This document shows positions 1 through 8,697 of a stretch of 64,000 nt of DNA, one piece after another. Under the pieces are notes generated by a model, which was not told the origin of the DNA, did no database searches, and worked only from the letters and a program-made list of their open reading frames with translations. The stretch is from Nostoc sp. TCL240-02 (GTDB lineage Bacteria > Cyanobacteriota > Cyanobacteriia > Cyanobacteriales > Nostocaceae), in the NCBI RefSeq assembly GCF_013343235.1, contig NZ_CP040094.1, forward strand, positions 5,265,001-5,329,000, given 5' to 3'. Within the stretch, counting starts at the first letter, position 1. Each line of letters begins with the position of its first letter. The position numbers and the translations under genes were made by a program.

Positions 1-694
1 GGGAGAGGGGCAGGGAGAAGGAAGTAGGGGAAAATGACCCCGTCCTCCTGCTATGGAACAGAGCGGAAAATGGGTCTGAGTCTCCCACTTCTCCACCAGT
101 AGTTCTCGTACCCTTCGGGATTGAGCGCAACAGGTGGGGTCACATCCCCTTTCTCTTCTATCTCCCCTGCTCCCTTGCCTCTTTCTTGTTCAATATCTCA
201 ACTCATTGGTAAGTCATCACACCGTCACCACCTAAACTTGATCTTTGATGCCTTGTTTGATTTTTAAGCTGGTATAAAGACACGCTTAAATCGGTTATCA
301 GATTTCATATTTGCTTGAAATCCCAATATAAAATCTTCCACCTTTGGAGGTGGAGGAATCTTACTCCCAAGGAAGCTAGAAAACTAATAACTGATAACCG
401 TTCACTGATAACTGTTTTTTGTTTTTTGCCATCAATGCACTAAGTAGATAATTCCCATTACTGTCAGACGATCTAGCAAAATTTATGGTTGTTACTCCCC
501 AATTACCTGGAAAATATTCAGATAATGACTCACAAGCCCAGGGATACTGGAAATAAATAACATTCCGAATGCTGGTAGAAATTATAAACAGACGATTATT
601 CTACAATCAGATGGGACGGAAATTTGGAGAGAGAAGTTTCCACTTTATAATTGCAGAATCTTCAAAATACGGTGATTTTACTGAATTTCGAGGG
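1..694. other. Non-coding left edge with purine-rich tract and a hairpin
   Basis: No convincing gene is seen here. The first 30 bases are a G/A-rich tract of the kind scattered through Nostoc genomes. A compact hairpin lies at 334-357: arms TCTTCCACCT and AGGTGGAGGA pair at 9 of 10 positions around a TTGG loop. It could be the folded end of an IS200/IS605-like element or a terminator of a gene left of the window; no transposase remnant was recognised. Around 385-415 there are copies of the common filler words ACTGATAAC and GTTCACTG. Confidence 0.4.
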
Positions 695-727
695 CTGAGT
701 TCTGAGAGAAAATCACTCAGAACTCAG
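695..727 (-). terminator. Perfect 12-bp stem-loop after the antiporter gene
   Basis: CTGAGTTCTGAG and CTCAGAACTCAG form a perfect 12-bp stem with a 9-base loop, starting 23 bases past the stop codon of the leftward antiporter gene. No clear U-run follows on the minus strand, so it may stabilise a 3' end rather than terminate intrinsically. Confidence 0.5.
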
Positions 728-750
728 TAATAATTTACCCAAGATTTTGA

Positions 751-2280
751 TTAGCGATCGCCAGAATCTGGAGTTACTTCCAAATTGCCACTGTCATTTG
801 ATGCTGGCATCTTCGATTTAGGTGGTTCAATTACCAACGAGGTTCCAGAAGAACCATCTAAAACCAGTTGGTCTGAGCCTGCATCGACAGTTTTTGGATC
901 TGGGAACACAAATCGTAACAAGGGAGGAGCTAAAAAGGTTGTCAAGATAACCATCATAATAATTGCCGCCCCTAGTGGTTTCGAGAGAGCGCCACTGGCT
1001 GCGCCAACACCAGCAAACACTAATCCAACTTCCCCTCTGGGAATCATCCCCACACCGATCGCTAAACGGTTGATTTCCGGTTGACCGAACACGCTTAAGC
1101 CTGTGATAACTTTACCGAGAATGGCTACTATGATCAGGAAAGTTGCCATAATTAGACCTTCTCGATTGTCAGGAATTGCTGGGTTTAAAACTCCCAAATC
1201 GGTTTTTGCCCCAACAGTAACAAAGAAAATTGGGACTAACATATCGGCAATGGGACAGACTTGCCTTTGCAGTTCTTTGCGCTTATCTGTCTCTTCTAGA
1301 ACTAAACCCGCTGCAAAAGCTCCCAGAATCGCTTCTAAGTGGATGACGGCGGCAAGGTATGCCATAGCAAAGGCGAAGATGAATGCTGGTATTACCAGTC
1401 CACCGCGTGTTTTGAGTTGATCAGCGATCGCCACAAAGGATTTATTGAAAACATTCCCTAGTAGAATTGCTCCCAAAATAAAACCAGTGGCGCTGATAAT
1501 CAAATAAATAACTTTGCTAACATCCACCACACCATCTTTAGCGAGGCTGGCAACTACCGCTAAAACGATGATTCCTAGAACATCGTCAATTACAGCAGCA
1601 CCTAAAATAATCTGCCCTTCTTTAGAATTGAGCCGCCCCAACTCTGACAGCACCTTGGAAGTAATCCCAATACTAGTGGCAGTCAAAGCTGCCCCAGCAA
1701 AAATTGCGGGTATAGCAGCAATTCCAAATAAAGTCATCAGTCCCACAGTCCCAGCAGCAAAGGGTACTACTACCCCCACTACTGCTACGACGGTGGCTTG
1801 GATACCAACTGCCATTAAGTCTTTTAAGTTTGACTCCAAACCGATTTCAAACAGCAGGATGATCACACCCAACTCTGCCAAAACGGAAATGACCTCAGAC
1901 TGGGCTGCAAACACTGCTGGAGTGGCTTCAGGACTTAAACCAGCAGTGATTTGAAGGAAGGACATGATCAAAGAGTTAGAACTGTCTGTGCTGCCTTCTG
2001 GAAACACTAAAAGGTGGAAAACAGAGATGCCAACTACCACACCACCTACTAGTTCGCCTAAAACGGGCGGCAAACCCACTTTGTTTGATAACTCTCCACC
2101 AACTTTGCTGGCGAGGTAAACGACTACTAAGCTTAGAAGCACTGCGGCTACTACCATTGAATTGTCTGCGGCTTCTGTTGCAGTAGCCAGCAGAGGAAAA
2201 GAGAAGTTAATTGGATCTAACAAATGCATGGGTTCTGTGAAAATCCTTCTCTTTGATTTTGACGTGTTTCTGAAAAACAT
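751..2280 (-). CDS. CPA2-type cation:proton antiporter (NapA/Kef family)
   Basis: A 509-residue polytopic membrane protein of the monovalent cation:proton antiporter-2 family, expected to exchange Na+ or K+ for H+ across the cytoplasmic or thylakoid membrane. Family features seen: the early GLPPVLGELVGGVVVG segment (about residues 68-83), LFEIGLESNL (about 142-151), the AAVIDDVLGIIVLAVV segment carrying the paired aspartates of electrogenic antiporters (about 227-242), and MIPRGEVGLVFAGVG near residue 415. The C-terminal 45 residues are hydrophilic, with no TrkA-N domain, which argues against a Kef channel. An ATG opens the frame at 2280; an internal Met at residue 18 is an alternative start. 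Substrate ion cannot be decided from sequence. Confidence 0.85.
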   Translation of the reverse strand: MFFRNTSKSKRRIFTEPMHLLDPINFSFPLLATATEAADNSMVVAAVLLSLVVVYLASKVGGELSNKVGLPPVLGELVGGVVVGISVFHLLVFPEGSTDSSNSLIMSFLQITAGLSPEATPAVFAAQSEVISVLAELGVIILLFEIGLESNLKDLMAVGIQATVVAVVGVVVPFAAGTVGLMTLFGIAAIPAIFAGAALTATSIGITSKVLSELGRLNSKEGQIILGAAVIDDVLGIIVLAVVASLAKDGVVDVSKVIYLIISATGFILGAILLGNVFNKSFVAIADQLKTRGGLVIPAFIFAFAMAYLAAVIHLEAILGAFAAGLVLEETDKRKELQRQVCPIADMLVPIFFVTVGAKTDLGVLNPAIPDNREGLIMATFLIIVAILGKVITGLSVFGQPEINRLAIGVGMIPRGEVGLVFAGVGAASGALSKPLGAAIIMMVILTTFLAPPLLRFVFPDPKTVDAGSDQLVLDGSSGTSLVIEPPKSKMPASNDSGNLEVTPDSGDR

Positions 2281-2658
2281 CTATCTGTGGAGACGCTATT
2301 GGCAGGTTCAAAAACTTAATTTGTGCCATTTGTCTACTTAACCAAGCGCTATCAGAAAACTTCGGAAGCTTTGACTACAAACAGTCTAGGAAGTCGTAGT
2401 AAGTCAAAGTCGGTGAATTAATTTATCATCATGACAAAATCTTTAAAAATATTGGTGTAATTTTTTTAGTATCAAAAAATGTAACCATTTCAGCTTTTGA
2501 CGATCGCAGTGTCAAAGTAAGAACATACAAATCGTATCTAGCGATCGCACTTAAATTGTGAAAAACTTGTGGTGATTGTTGACTTTTAACAGCCGCCAGA
2601 AGATTGCTAAATACGCTTATTAAAAACATCTGTGGATACTTTGAGGAGTGCAAATCTT
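2281..2658. other. Divergent intergenic region
   Basis: Lies between the leftward antiporter and the rightward SIMPL gene and must hold both promoters. It is AT-rich with HIP1-type GCGATCGC around 2540 and GACGATCGCAG near 2500. No operator was recognised. A GTG-initiated extension of the next gene at 2632 is less likely than the ATG at 2659. Confidence 0.35.
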
Positions 2659-3399
2659 ATGACTAGAGCCGCTTTACCCGGTTCTCAGTTTCCATCTGGA
2701 AACTTGTGGAAAATACTGCCTTTAGCAATGCTTTTATGTGCAACTTTTGTACTACCGACATTGGCACAAGAAAAGGAAAAATTGTGGCGAACCCTTAGTG
2801 TCAGTGGCCGCGGAGTTGAAACAATTCCTACAACCTTGGCACAAGTTAGCTTAGGAGTGGAGATTCAGGGGAAAACAGCAGAGGAGGTACAGCAAGAAGC
2901 CGCCCGCAATTCATCGGCTGTAGTTGCGTTCCTCAAAAGCCAAAATGTCGAAAAATTACAAACTACTGGTATCCGACTGAATCCAGTTTACAGTTACACC
3001 AATAATGTGCAGCGAATTACAGGCTATGCTGCCAGTAACACGGTGAGTTTTAGGATTCCTAATGAAAAAGCAGGCACATTATTGGATGATGCAGTGAAAG
3101 CGGGTGCAACACAAATTAATGGTATTAGCTTTGTTGCGAATGATGAAGCGATCGCAGCTGCTCAAAAACAAGCATTAAAAGAAGCCACCCAAGATGCCCG
3201 ACAACAAGCTGATGCTGTTTTCAGTGCCTTGGGTTTCAAATCCAAAGAAATAGTCAGCATTCAAGTTAATAATGCTACTGCGCCTCCACCACCCATGTTT
3301 TTACGGGCTGAAGCTGCCAAGGTAGCTGATTCTTCCACTCCTGTCGTTGGTGGTGAACAGGAAGTAGAAGCATCGGTAACTTTACAAATTAGTTATTAG
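2659..3399 (+). CDS. SIMPL (DUF541) domain secreted protein
   Basis: A 246-residue exported protein of the SIMPL/DUF541 family, a periplasmic family of unclear biochemical role. The N-terminus has a hydrophobic signal segment (ILPLAMLLCATFVLPTLAQ) ending in an apparent signal peptidase I site. The mature part begins LSVSGRGVETIPTTLAQVSLGVE, typical of SIMPL proteins, and ends with a predicted beta strand (EASVTLQISY). The ATG at 2659 has GAGGAG ten bases upstream (2643-2648), which is why it is preferred over the GTG at 2632. Single gene; divergent from the antiporter and convergent with ssb. Confidence 0.8.
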   Translation: MTRAALPGSQFPSGNLWKILPLAMLLCATFVLPTLAQEKEKLWRTLSVSGRGVETIPTTLAQVSLGVEIQGKTAEEVQQEAARNSSAVVAFLKSQNVEKLQTTGIRLNPVYSYTNNVQRITGYAASNTVSFRIPNEKAGTLLDDAVKAGATQINGISFVANDEAIAAAQKQALKEATQDARQQADAVFSALGFKSKEIVSIQVNNATAPPPPMFLRAEAAKVADSSTPVVGGEQEVEASVTLQISY

Positions 3400-3530
3400 T
3401 CATTTGTCATTAGTCCTTTGTCATTTGTGAGGGCAAAGGACTAATAATCAATGCCCAATACTTCTCTACGAGAGGCTGCGCCAACGGCTTCGCTCAGTAC
3501 AAGTGCCCAATGCCCAATTCCCAAAATCAA
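3400..3530. repeat. STRR-type heptads and a dispersed palindromic element
   Basis: 3400-3435 has tandem TTGTCAT/TAGTCAT-like heptads, a short tandem repeat class known from heterocystous cyanobacteria. 3464-3502 matches the style of dispersed Nostoc elements (CTCTACGAGAGGC... followed by GGCTTCGCTCAGTAC). Both lie between two convergent genes. Confidence 0.55.
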
Positions 3531-3532
3531 AA

Positions 3533-3895
3533 TCAAAAATGTTCCGAAGACATATCTCCTGCACCGCCCTCTCCATCACGCTTAGAGCCTAATAATTCCA
3601 GTTGGTCTACTCTAATAATTGGTGTAGAACGGTTTGCTCCTGTTTGGCGATCGCTCCATGTGTCAAACTTTAAGGAACCTTTGATGCCAATTAAGCTGCC
3701 TTTACGCACATAATTACCTGCTACTTCAGCCGTTTTATCCCATAATTCCAGAGTGAACCAGTCTGGTTCGTCGCTGTTGCGCGATCGCCTTTTTACGGCT
3801 AGTGTCAATCTACACTTAACACTACCTGACTCAAAATATTTTATATCTGGGTCGCCGCCTACACGACCAACAAGGGTGACAATATTGATACTCAT
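3533..3895 (-). CDS. ssb: Single-stranded DNA-binding protein, short cyanobacterial form
   Basis: A 120-residue OB-fold protein that binds ssDNA in replication, recombination and repair. The N-terminus (MSINIVTLVGRVGGDPDIKY) and the segments WFTLELWDKTAEVAGNYVRKG and GIKGSLKFDTW are the usual SSB strand motifs. It is much shorter than E. coli SSB (178 residues): the flexible tail and the acidic DDDIPF-type tip that recruits partner proteins are absent, and the protein ends GDMSSEHF. Short SSBs of this size beside mreB are known in Nostoc-type genomes. Divergent from mreB across 327 bases. Confidence 0.9.
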   Translation of the reverse strand: MSINIVTLVGRVGGDPDIKYFESGSVKCRLTLAVKRRSRNSDEPDWFTLELWDKTAEVAGNYVRKGSLIGIKGSLKFDTWSDRQTGANRSTPIIRVDQLELLGSKRDGEGGAGDMSSEHF

Positions 3896-4222
3896 AGGTT
3901 TTACCTTTCAGTACAAGTGTACTCGTGAATTCTGACTTTTATCATAGCGAATTGTGAAACACTTGAAAATAATGTGTTAAACAGTTAACAATATAATTGA
4001 CTTGAAAAATTATACATAACTACTTGGAGAAACACATAAAAGTATACGGATATACTAAGCAAACCAGAGAATATCAAAAAAGAGAAACCTGAGACATAGT
4101 AAATATTCCTGGGAATCATATAAAAATAAAGTTTAGTTTGCTGAACTCAGGATACAAACATAATCGAATCCACTCTTACCGTTGTAGTCAAGAAGTATCG
4201 CACATAGGGGGCTTAGAGACGC
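3896..4222. promoter_or_regulatory. ssb-mreB divergent promoter region
   Basis: 327 bases of AT-rich DNA between two divergent genes. A possible promoter for mreB is TTGAAA near 3963 with TAACAA 17 bases later, but it departs from consensus. AGGGGG at 4206-4211 may serve as ribosome binding site for the GTG start of mreB. No clear operator seen. Confidence 0.35.
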
Positions 4223-5266
4223 GTGGGTATTTTTAGGAACTTTCGCACATCATGGGATATGGGTATCGACCTCGGTACTGCCAACACCCTGGTTTATGTA
4301 TCTGGTAAAGGTATTGTACTGCAAGAGCCTTCTGTAGTTGCTATCGATGTCAACGAAAAGGTAGCCCTAGCAGTAGGAGAAGAAGCCAAAAAAATGCTCG
4401 GTCGCACACCTGGAAATGTGATTGCCCTCCGCCCCTTGCGCGATGGTGTAATCGCTGACTTCGATATAGCCGAGTTGATGCTGAAAAGCTTTATTCAGCG
4501 TGTAAATGAAGGCAAATCTCTAATTTTACCTCGAATTGTCATTGGCATTCCTAGTGGTGTCACAGGTGTAGAAAGGCGGGCTGTAATGGATGCGGCTCAC
4601 CAAGCAGGAGCAAGAAAAGTTTATTTAATCGATGAACCTGTAGCTGCCGCCATTGGTGCAGGACTACCGGTTGCCGAACCCACAGGCAACATGATTATTG
4701 ATATTGGTGGTGGTACAACAGAAGTCGCGGTGCTAAGTCTTCAGGGTACAGTAATCAGCGAATCAGTACGCATTGCTGGGGATGAACTAACTGATTCAAT
4801 CATTCAGTATATTAAAAAAGTTCATAACTTAGTCATTGGTGAACGGACTGCTGAAGACATCAAGATTCGGCTTGGTTCTGCGTATCCTACCCATGATGAT
4901 AATGATGCCATGATGGAAATCCGAGGCTTACACCTGCTTTCCGGTCTACCGCGAACTGTAACCATCAAAGGCCCAGAAATCCGTGAAAGTATGTTGGAAC
5001 CACTATCAGTAATTATAGAAGCTGTGAAGCGGACACTGGAACGTACACCTCCAGAACTAGCAGCAGACATTATTGACAGAGGTATCATGTTAGCTGGTGG
5101 TGGTGCTTTGCTCAAAGGCATAGATACCTTAATTAGTCATGAAACGGGGATTGTAACCCACATCGCCGCCGACCCTCTCTGTTGTGTTGTGCTGGGAACA
5201 GGTCGGGTGTTAGAAAACTTCAAACAGCTAGAACGGGTTGTTACCGAAAGCTCTCGCAATATGTAG
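4223..5266 (+). CDS. mreB: Rod shape-determining actin homologue MreB
   Basis: A 347-residue bacterial actin that polymerises under the cytoplasmic membrane and guides lateral cell-wall synthesis. Phosphate-binding loops are visible: DMGIDLGTANTLVYV (residues 12-26) and IDIGGGTTEVAVLS (about 160-173); LAGGGALLKGID near residue 290 is the adenosine motif. Length equals the family norm. The start is a GTG giving MGIFRNF. First gene of an mreB-mreC-mreD set, the standard order. The 99-base gap to mreC contains a long hairpin. In Anabaena, mre genes influence cell shape but are dispensable. Confidence 0.95.
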   Translation: MGIFRNFRTSWDMGIDLGTANTLVYVSGKGIVLQEPSVVAIDVNEKVALAVGEEAKKMLGRTPGNVIALRPLRDGVIADFDIAELMLKSFIQRVNEGKSLILPRIVIGIPSGVTGVERRAVMDAAHQAGARKVYLIDEPVAAAIGAGLPVAEPTGNMIIDIGGGTTEVAVLSLQGTVISESVRIAGDELTDSIIQYIKKVHNLVIGERTAEDIKIRLGSAYPTHDDNDAMMEIRGLHLLSGLPRTVTIKGPEIRESMLEPLSVIIEAVKRTLERTPPELAADIIDRGIMLAGGGALLKGIDTLISHETGIVTHIAADPLCCVVLGTGRVLENFKQLERVVTESSRNM

Positions 5267-5297
5267 CAAAAAAATATCATACTTGAGTTCTATTTGA

Positions 5298-5337
5298 GTT
5301 CTATTTGGGTTCTATATAAATAGAATCCAAATAGAAC
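5298..5337 (+). promoter_or_regulatory. 18-bp stem-loop between mreB and mreC
   Basis: Arms 5298-5315 (GTTCTATTTGGGTTCTAT) and 5320-5337 (ATAGAATCCAAATAGAAC) pair at 17 of 18 positions with the remaining pair a G-U wobble in RNA, around a 4-base loop. The 5' arm is itself part of a TTCTATTTG(A/G)G direct repeat starting near 5287. There is no U-run after it, so attenuation, RNA processing or mRNA stabilisation are more likely than intrinsic termination. Confidence 0.6.
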
Positions 5338-5365
5338 TTAATTGTATAAGTAGACAAAGGTATAT

Positions 5366-6175
5366 ATGGTTACAATACGGCGCTGGTGGGATCGTAAAGG
5401 CTTACAAATCGGGTTGTTGGCTCTAGTAGTCGGTAGTGCTTGGGTATTGCGACAGACTCAAGGTGAATTGGTGCTTGAGACATACCAGGCACTTACCCGT
5501 CCATTAGAGATGTTGCAGTCAGGGCCAACTCCAGAAGAACGTATCAGAGATGCCCGGATATTAGAATTGCAAACCCGTATAGTAGATTTGGAAAGTCAAA
5601 AGACAAAGCTACAAGATTTATTAGGTTATGTGGAAAAAGAGCCACTGGCATCACGGCCAATTCCAGCCAGGGTAATAGGACGTAGTGCTGACCAGTGGTG
5701 GCAACAAGTTACTCTGAATCGCGGCGCGAATGCAGGGATTCAGGAAGGCTTTGTAGTCAAGGCCGATGGTGGATTAGTCGGTTTGGTGGAGAGTGTAACT
5801 CCCAATACTAGCCGCGTGTTGTTAATCAGTGACCTCAAGAGTCAAGTTGGTGTATCAGTTAGCCGCACAGCAGCTAAAGGCGTTTTGCGAGGAGATTCTT
5901 CTGCCGAAGCTGTGCTGGAATTTTATGAAAAAGTCCCAAATGTCAAGATAGGAGATTTAGTTTCCACATCTACTTATAGTCAGAAATTTCCATCTGGCTT
6001 GGCAGTAGGACGAATCAAGTCCCTAGATTTAAAGAAACTTCCGGCATCAGTGGCAAAAATTGAGCTTTTTCCGCCAATCCGCTCTCTTGATTGGGTAGCA
6101 GTTTATCCAAAGCCAGAAAACCAAGAACCGGAAAACGAAAAGTCGGCAAATCAACTGCCACAAAGGTCTAAGTAA
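5366..6175 (+). CDS. mreC: Rod shape-determining protein MreC
   Basis: A 269-residue bitopic membrane protein that links MreB filaments to the periplasmic cell-wall synthesis complex. One N-terminal transmembrane segment (GLLALVVGSAWVL, residues 17-29) is followed by a coiled coil (ARILELQTRIVDLESQKTKL, about 63-82), and then the beta-rich MreC domain (ASRPIPARVIGRSADQWWQ; GLVGLVESVTPNTSRVLLI). The C-terminus is charged and rich in Glu, Asn and Lys. The ATG at 5366 follows a purine-rich stretch (ACAAAGG). Second gene in the mre set. Confidence 0.92.
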   Translation: MVTIRRWWDRKGLQIGLLALVVGSAWVLRQTQGELVLETYQALTRPLEMLQSGPTPEERIRDARILELQTRIVDLESQKTKLQDLLGYVEKEPLASRPIPARVIGRSADQWWQQVTLNRGANAGIQEGFVVKADGGLVGLVESVTPNTSRVLLISDLKSQVGVSVSRTAAKGVLRGDSSAEAVLEFYEKVPNVKIGDLVSTSTYSQKFPSGLAVGRIKSLDLKKLPASVAKIELFPPIRSLDWVAVYPKPENQEPENEKSANQLPQRSK

Positions 6176-6201
6176 ATTCTCCCTTGAAAATCTATACAAA
6201 A

Positions 6202-6837
6202 ATGAAGATTCCTGCATTTGGTATTAGCAGGCAGAAAAAGCCAAAATCGTCAGAGCGAAAATCGAAATTCCGAATCCAGCCGCTTTCTCGTTGGCATCCC
6301 GGTGTACGGCAGTTGTTTAGTTGGATAGTGACTGCTAGTTCTGTACTGTTATGTTTACTATTATTACCAACCCGCCTGCCAGGTATGGAATTATTGGGAA
6401 TTGGCCCTAACTGGCTATTAATTTGGGTGGTAACTTGGAGTGTGAAGCGCACGGTATTTGCTGGAGCATTAGCAGGTATAGTTCTGGGGCTACTTCAAGA
6501 TTCCATGACAGCACCTAACCCTAGTCACGCCATCAGTTTAGGAATTGTGGGAATTTTAACTGGTCTACTCCAGAAACAGCGTTTTATTGAAGAAGACTTT
6601 ATTTCAATTGCTGTAATTGTCTTTGTGATGGCAGTTTTGGCAGAAACTATCTTTGGGTTGCAATTAACTTTGACAGGCGATGCCTACGGCGGGCACAGCC
6701 TACGCAAAGTAACAGATATTTGGACATATTACCAGCGTGTCGCCCTCGCCTCTGCCATTCTTAGTAGTCTGTGGGCACCCGTGGTCTATTATCCCCTCAA
6801 TCGTTGGTGGCAACGATTGAAATTGTTGGAGCAATAG
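6202..6837 (+). CDS. mreD: Rod shape-determining protein MreD
   Basis: A 211-residue polytopic membrane protein, third component of the MreBCD elongation complex. A basic N-terminal tail is followed by about five hydrophobic segments (IVTASSVLLCLLLLPTRLPG, LIWVVTWSVKRTVFAGALAG, ISLGIVGILTGLL, ISIAVIVFVMAVLAETIFG, and VALASAILSSLWAPVVYY). GIGPNWLLIWVVTWS matches cyanobacterial MreD. The ATG at 6202 is preferred over a TTG at 6184. It begins 26 bases after the mreC stop and ends the operon, with a long inverted repeat about 30 bases downstream. Confidence 0.88.
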   Translation: MKIPAFGISRQKKPKSSERKSKFRIQPLSRWHPGVRQLFSWIVTASSVLLCLLLLPTRLPGMELLGIGPNWLLIWVVTWSVKRTVFAGALAGIVLGLLQDSMTAPNPSHAISLGIVGILTGLLQKQRFIEEDFISIAVIVFVMAVLAETIFGLQLTLTGDAYGGHSLRKVTDIWTYYQRVALASAILSSLWAPVVYYPLNRWWQRLKLLEQ

Positions 6838-6868
6838 TCAAGGGAGTTAGATTAGAATAGAGTTTACG

Positions 6869-6925
6869 CAAAACCACACGCAGTAGAGGAAATTCATGAT
6901 ATTACCCCTACTGTATGTGGTTTTG
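6869..6925 (+). terminator. 21-bp inverted repeat downstream of mreD
   Basis: Arms 6869-6889 and 6905-6925 (CAAAACCACACGCAGTAGAGG against CCCCTACTGTATGTGGTTTTG, quoted in part as CAAAACCACA / TGTGGTTTTG and CAGTAG / CTACTG) pair at 18 of 21 positions around a 15-base loop. It follows the last mre gene by 31 bases. No U-tract follows, so this may be a processing element or small palindromic repeat rather than a strict intrinsic terminator. The rest of 6838-7222 shows no gene. Confidence 0.5.
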
Positions 6926-7222
6926 GCTATTATTTGCCTAAATACTACAAATATTTAATTATTTAAGCCGATTTACTTAGCTTATGATTGCCAGGAAAGA
7001 AAATTCTCCTCTGTAACCTGAATCTTGATGAAATTTGGGCAACCTCTGGCAAGATGTATTCAAGCTACATTAAATCAAACAACACCGTATTATTGTAGTT
7101 AGTAGCATTTATGTTTCGATACTTTCTTTTTTGCCTTACAACAATATCAGGTAATTCGTCTCCTGATTTACTGACGGCAGAATATGGAAGCTTTCACTAA
7201 ATAACCTAGTTGGAGAACGCTA

Positions 7223-7312
7223 ATGTCGAAGGAAAGAAAAAGTAATAAAGAAGTTAAAAAACCTAAAAAAGATCCCAAGGACAAAAAGGATAAAAACAAC
7301 CCAAACAAATAG
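7223..7312 (+). CDS. Possible 29-residue lysine-rich microprotein
   Basis: ATG at 7223 opens a 30-codon frame ending TAG at 7310-7312. A good ribosome-binding sequence (TTGGAGAA, 7210-7217) lies 5 bases before it. The product begins MSKERKSNKEVKKPKK and is almost entirely Lys, Asp, Asn, Glu and Pro, so it is probably disordered and basic. No function can be assigned. Coding status rests on the RBS and biased composition; a chance frame in A-rich DNA is possible. Confidence 0.4.
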   Translation: MSKERKSNKEVKKPKKDPKDKKDKNNPNK

Positions 7313-7551
7313 AACGATTTAGACCAAGGGCATTTCTAATGTTTTTTATATTTTTTGGCAGAAAAACCACAGGTTTCGAGCTAGACAAGGTTTATACCAA
7401 TTCTTTGTGAAACTTTACAGAATCAAGCTAGTGAGGCAAGGGGATTTTTCCCCTTGTTCGCAAGCAACCTCAGATGTAATCAGTATTCAGATGTAATCAG
7501 TATTAGGAGTTAAAAGTTTTGAATTAATAACTCCTAACTCCTCACTACCCA

Positions 7552-7749
7552 CTACTGACTATTAACAGCTTCAGTCACTTTTGCCATTACTGATATCTCC
7601 TGCTTGTGTTTTCCTTCGGCAGATGAAGGAAAACTTTTAGCAACAGTCTTTGTACCCGTTCGCTTTGCCAGTGCTAATAACAGGTAGACTGTGAACAAAT
7701 ATCCAGACGCTAAAATAAAAATCATCATAGGTATACTTCCGTAAATCAT
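7552..7749 (-). CDS. Small single-span membrane protein
   Basis: A 65-residue protein with one hydrophobic segment at the N-terminus (MMIFILASGYLFTVYLLLAL, residues 8-27) followed by a basic, polar cytoplasmic-type tail. The ATG at 7749 is preceded on the minus strand by AAAGGGTG about 13 bases upstream. Not recognised as a named family. Isolated, convergent with the microprotein candidate and divergent from sds across a 948-base gap. Confidence 0.5.
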   Translation of the reverse strand: MIYGSIPMMIFILASGYLFTVYLLLALAKRTGTKTVAKSFPSSAEGKHKQEISVMAKVTEAVNSQ

Positions 7750-8697
7750 TGTTCTACTAGCACCCTTTCAAACGAATATAAAATTCCATAAAATTAGTAG
7801 AACCTTAGCCAACCAAGTACATTCTTGATTGCTATAGTTTTCTATGGTAAAATTACCTATAGAGATAAAATTCCCTACGGACAAAGAATTTATTGTCTAA
7901 TGAGACTTCTTGCAGACCATAGATACCACACCAGTTAGATTGCCGTTTAGCAATCTAAAACTACGATTCTCAGCGGTCTACTTGATCTGCGTTATTTTTA
8001 CTCACACTGCTGTGAAAAGAGTAATGCTTGCGCTCAACGTGCGCTGAAGACGTATAGCGGCATCCCATAGGGATGTAGCATAGCTCCAAGCCAGGAGTTT
8101 TGCATATCGTAGGAAAAATCAAAGGGATTATTCCCTTAATTTAGGCTACGACTAATTATTTTAGACTCACATCACCTTAGCCAGTAAAATCACTTAGTAA
8201 GTGAATCACTTTGGGGTGTGAATATCTTAAAAATTTAAAATTCCTATATTTTAGCGTAACACAACGACCCTCAATTTGAAGCCCATTCCACTGCTAAATT
8301 TCAAATTTTTTGAATAGCTACACTTCAGTTCTGAAGAAATTTAGTTTTATCCATTCGTAACTCGATTTAAATTATATCCATTTTGTCAATAAGTAATATT
8401 GCTTGAATTTTGATTCGATCTGTGGTGGTAAACGTGTACTTGCAAACTACTTAATACAATTAAAGCTAGTATTTGTTTCTGTGTACTGAGAAAGCATGTT
8501 TTAAGTTAATTTAAAACTCGAACTTCTCCCAAATTAAGCAAAATTGCTTATTGACAAACACGTCATTAATATTAGTTAACGTCGATGACTTATAAAAATG
8601 GGATTGTCTAATGAAAACTTTGCGCTGGCACAGGGTTATCTTAAAATGAGTGTAGGATATGTAAACTTTCGTAACCTAAGTCAGAGTCCGCCCATCC
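7750..8697. other. Long intergenic region before sds
   Basis: 948 bases without a convincing gene. 8025-8110 contains dispersed Nostoc-type repeat DNA with a small hairpin (GCATCCC ATA GGGATGT). The remainder is AT-rich. The sds promoter should lie within the last 150 bases; no consensus pair was recognised. Confidence 0.4.

Noticed and set aside
334..357. Hairpin as an IS200/IS605 end
   Set aside because: No TnpA or TnpB remnant lies within the first 750 bases, so the assignment is unsupported.
2429..2653. 74-codon minus-strand frame upstream of the SIMPL gene
   Set aside because: Lies in AT-rich divergent promoter DNA with no RBS and no protein-like pattern.
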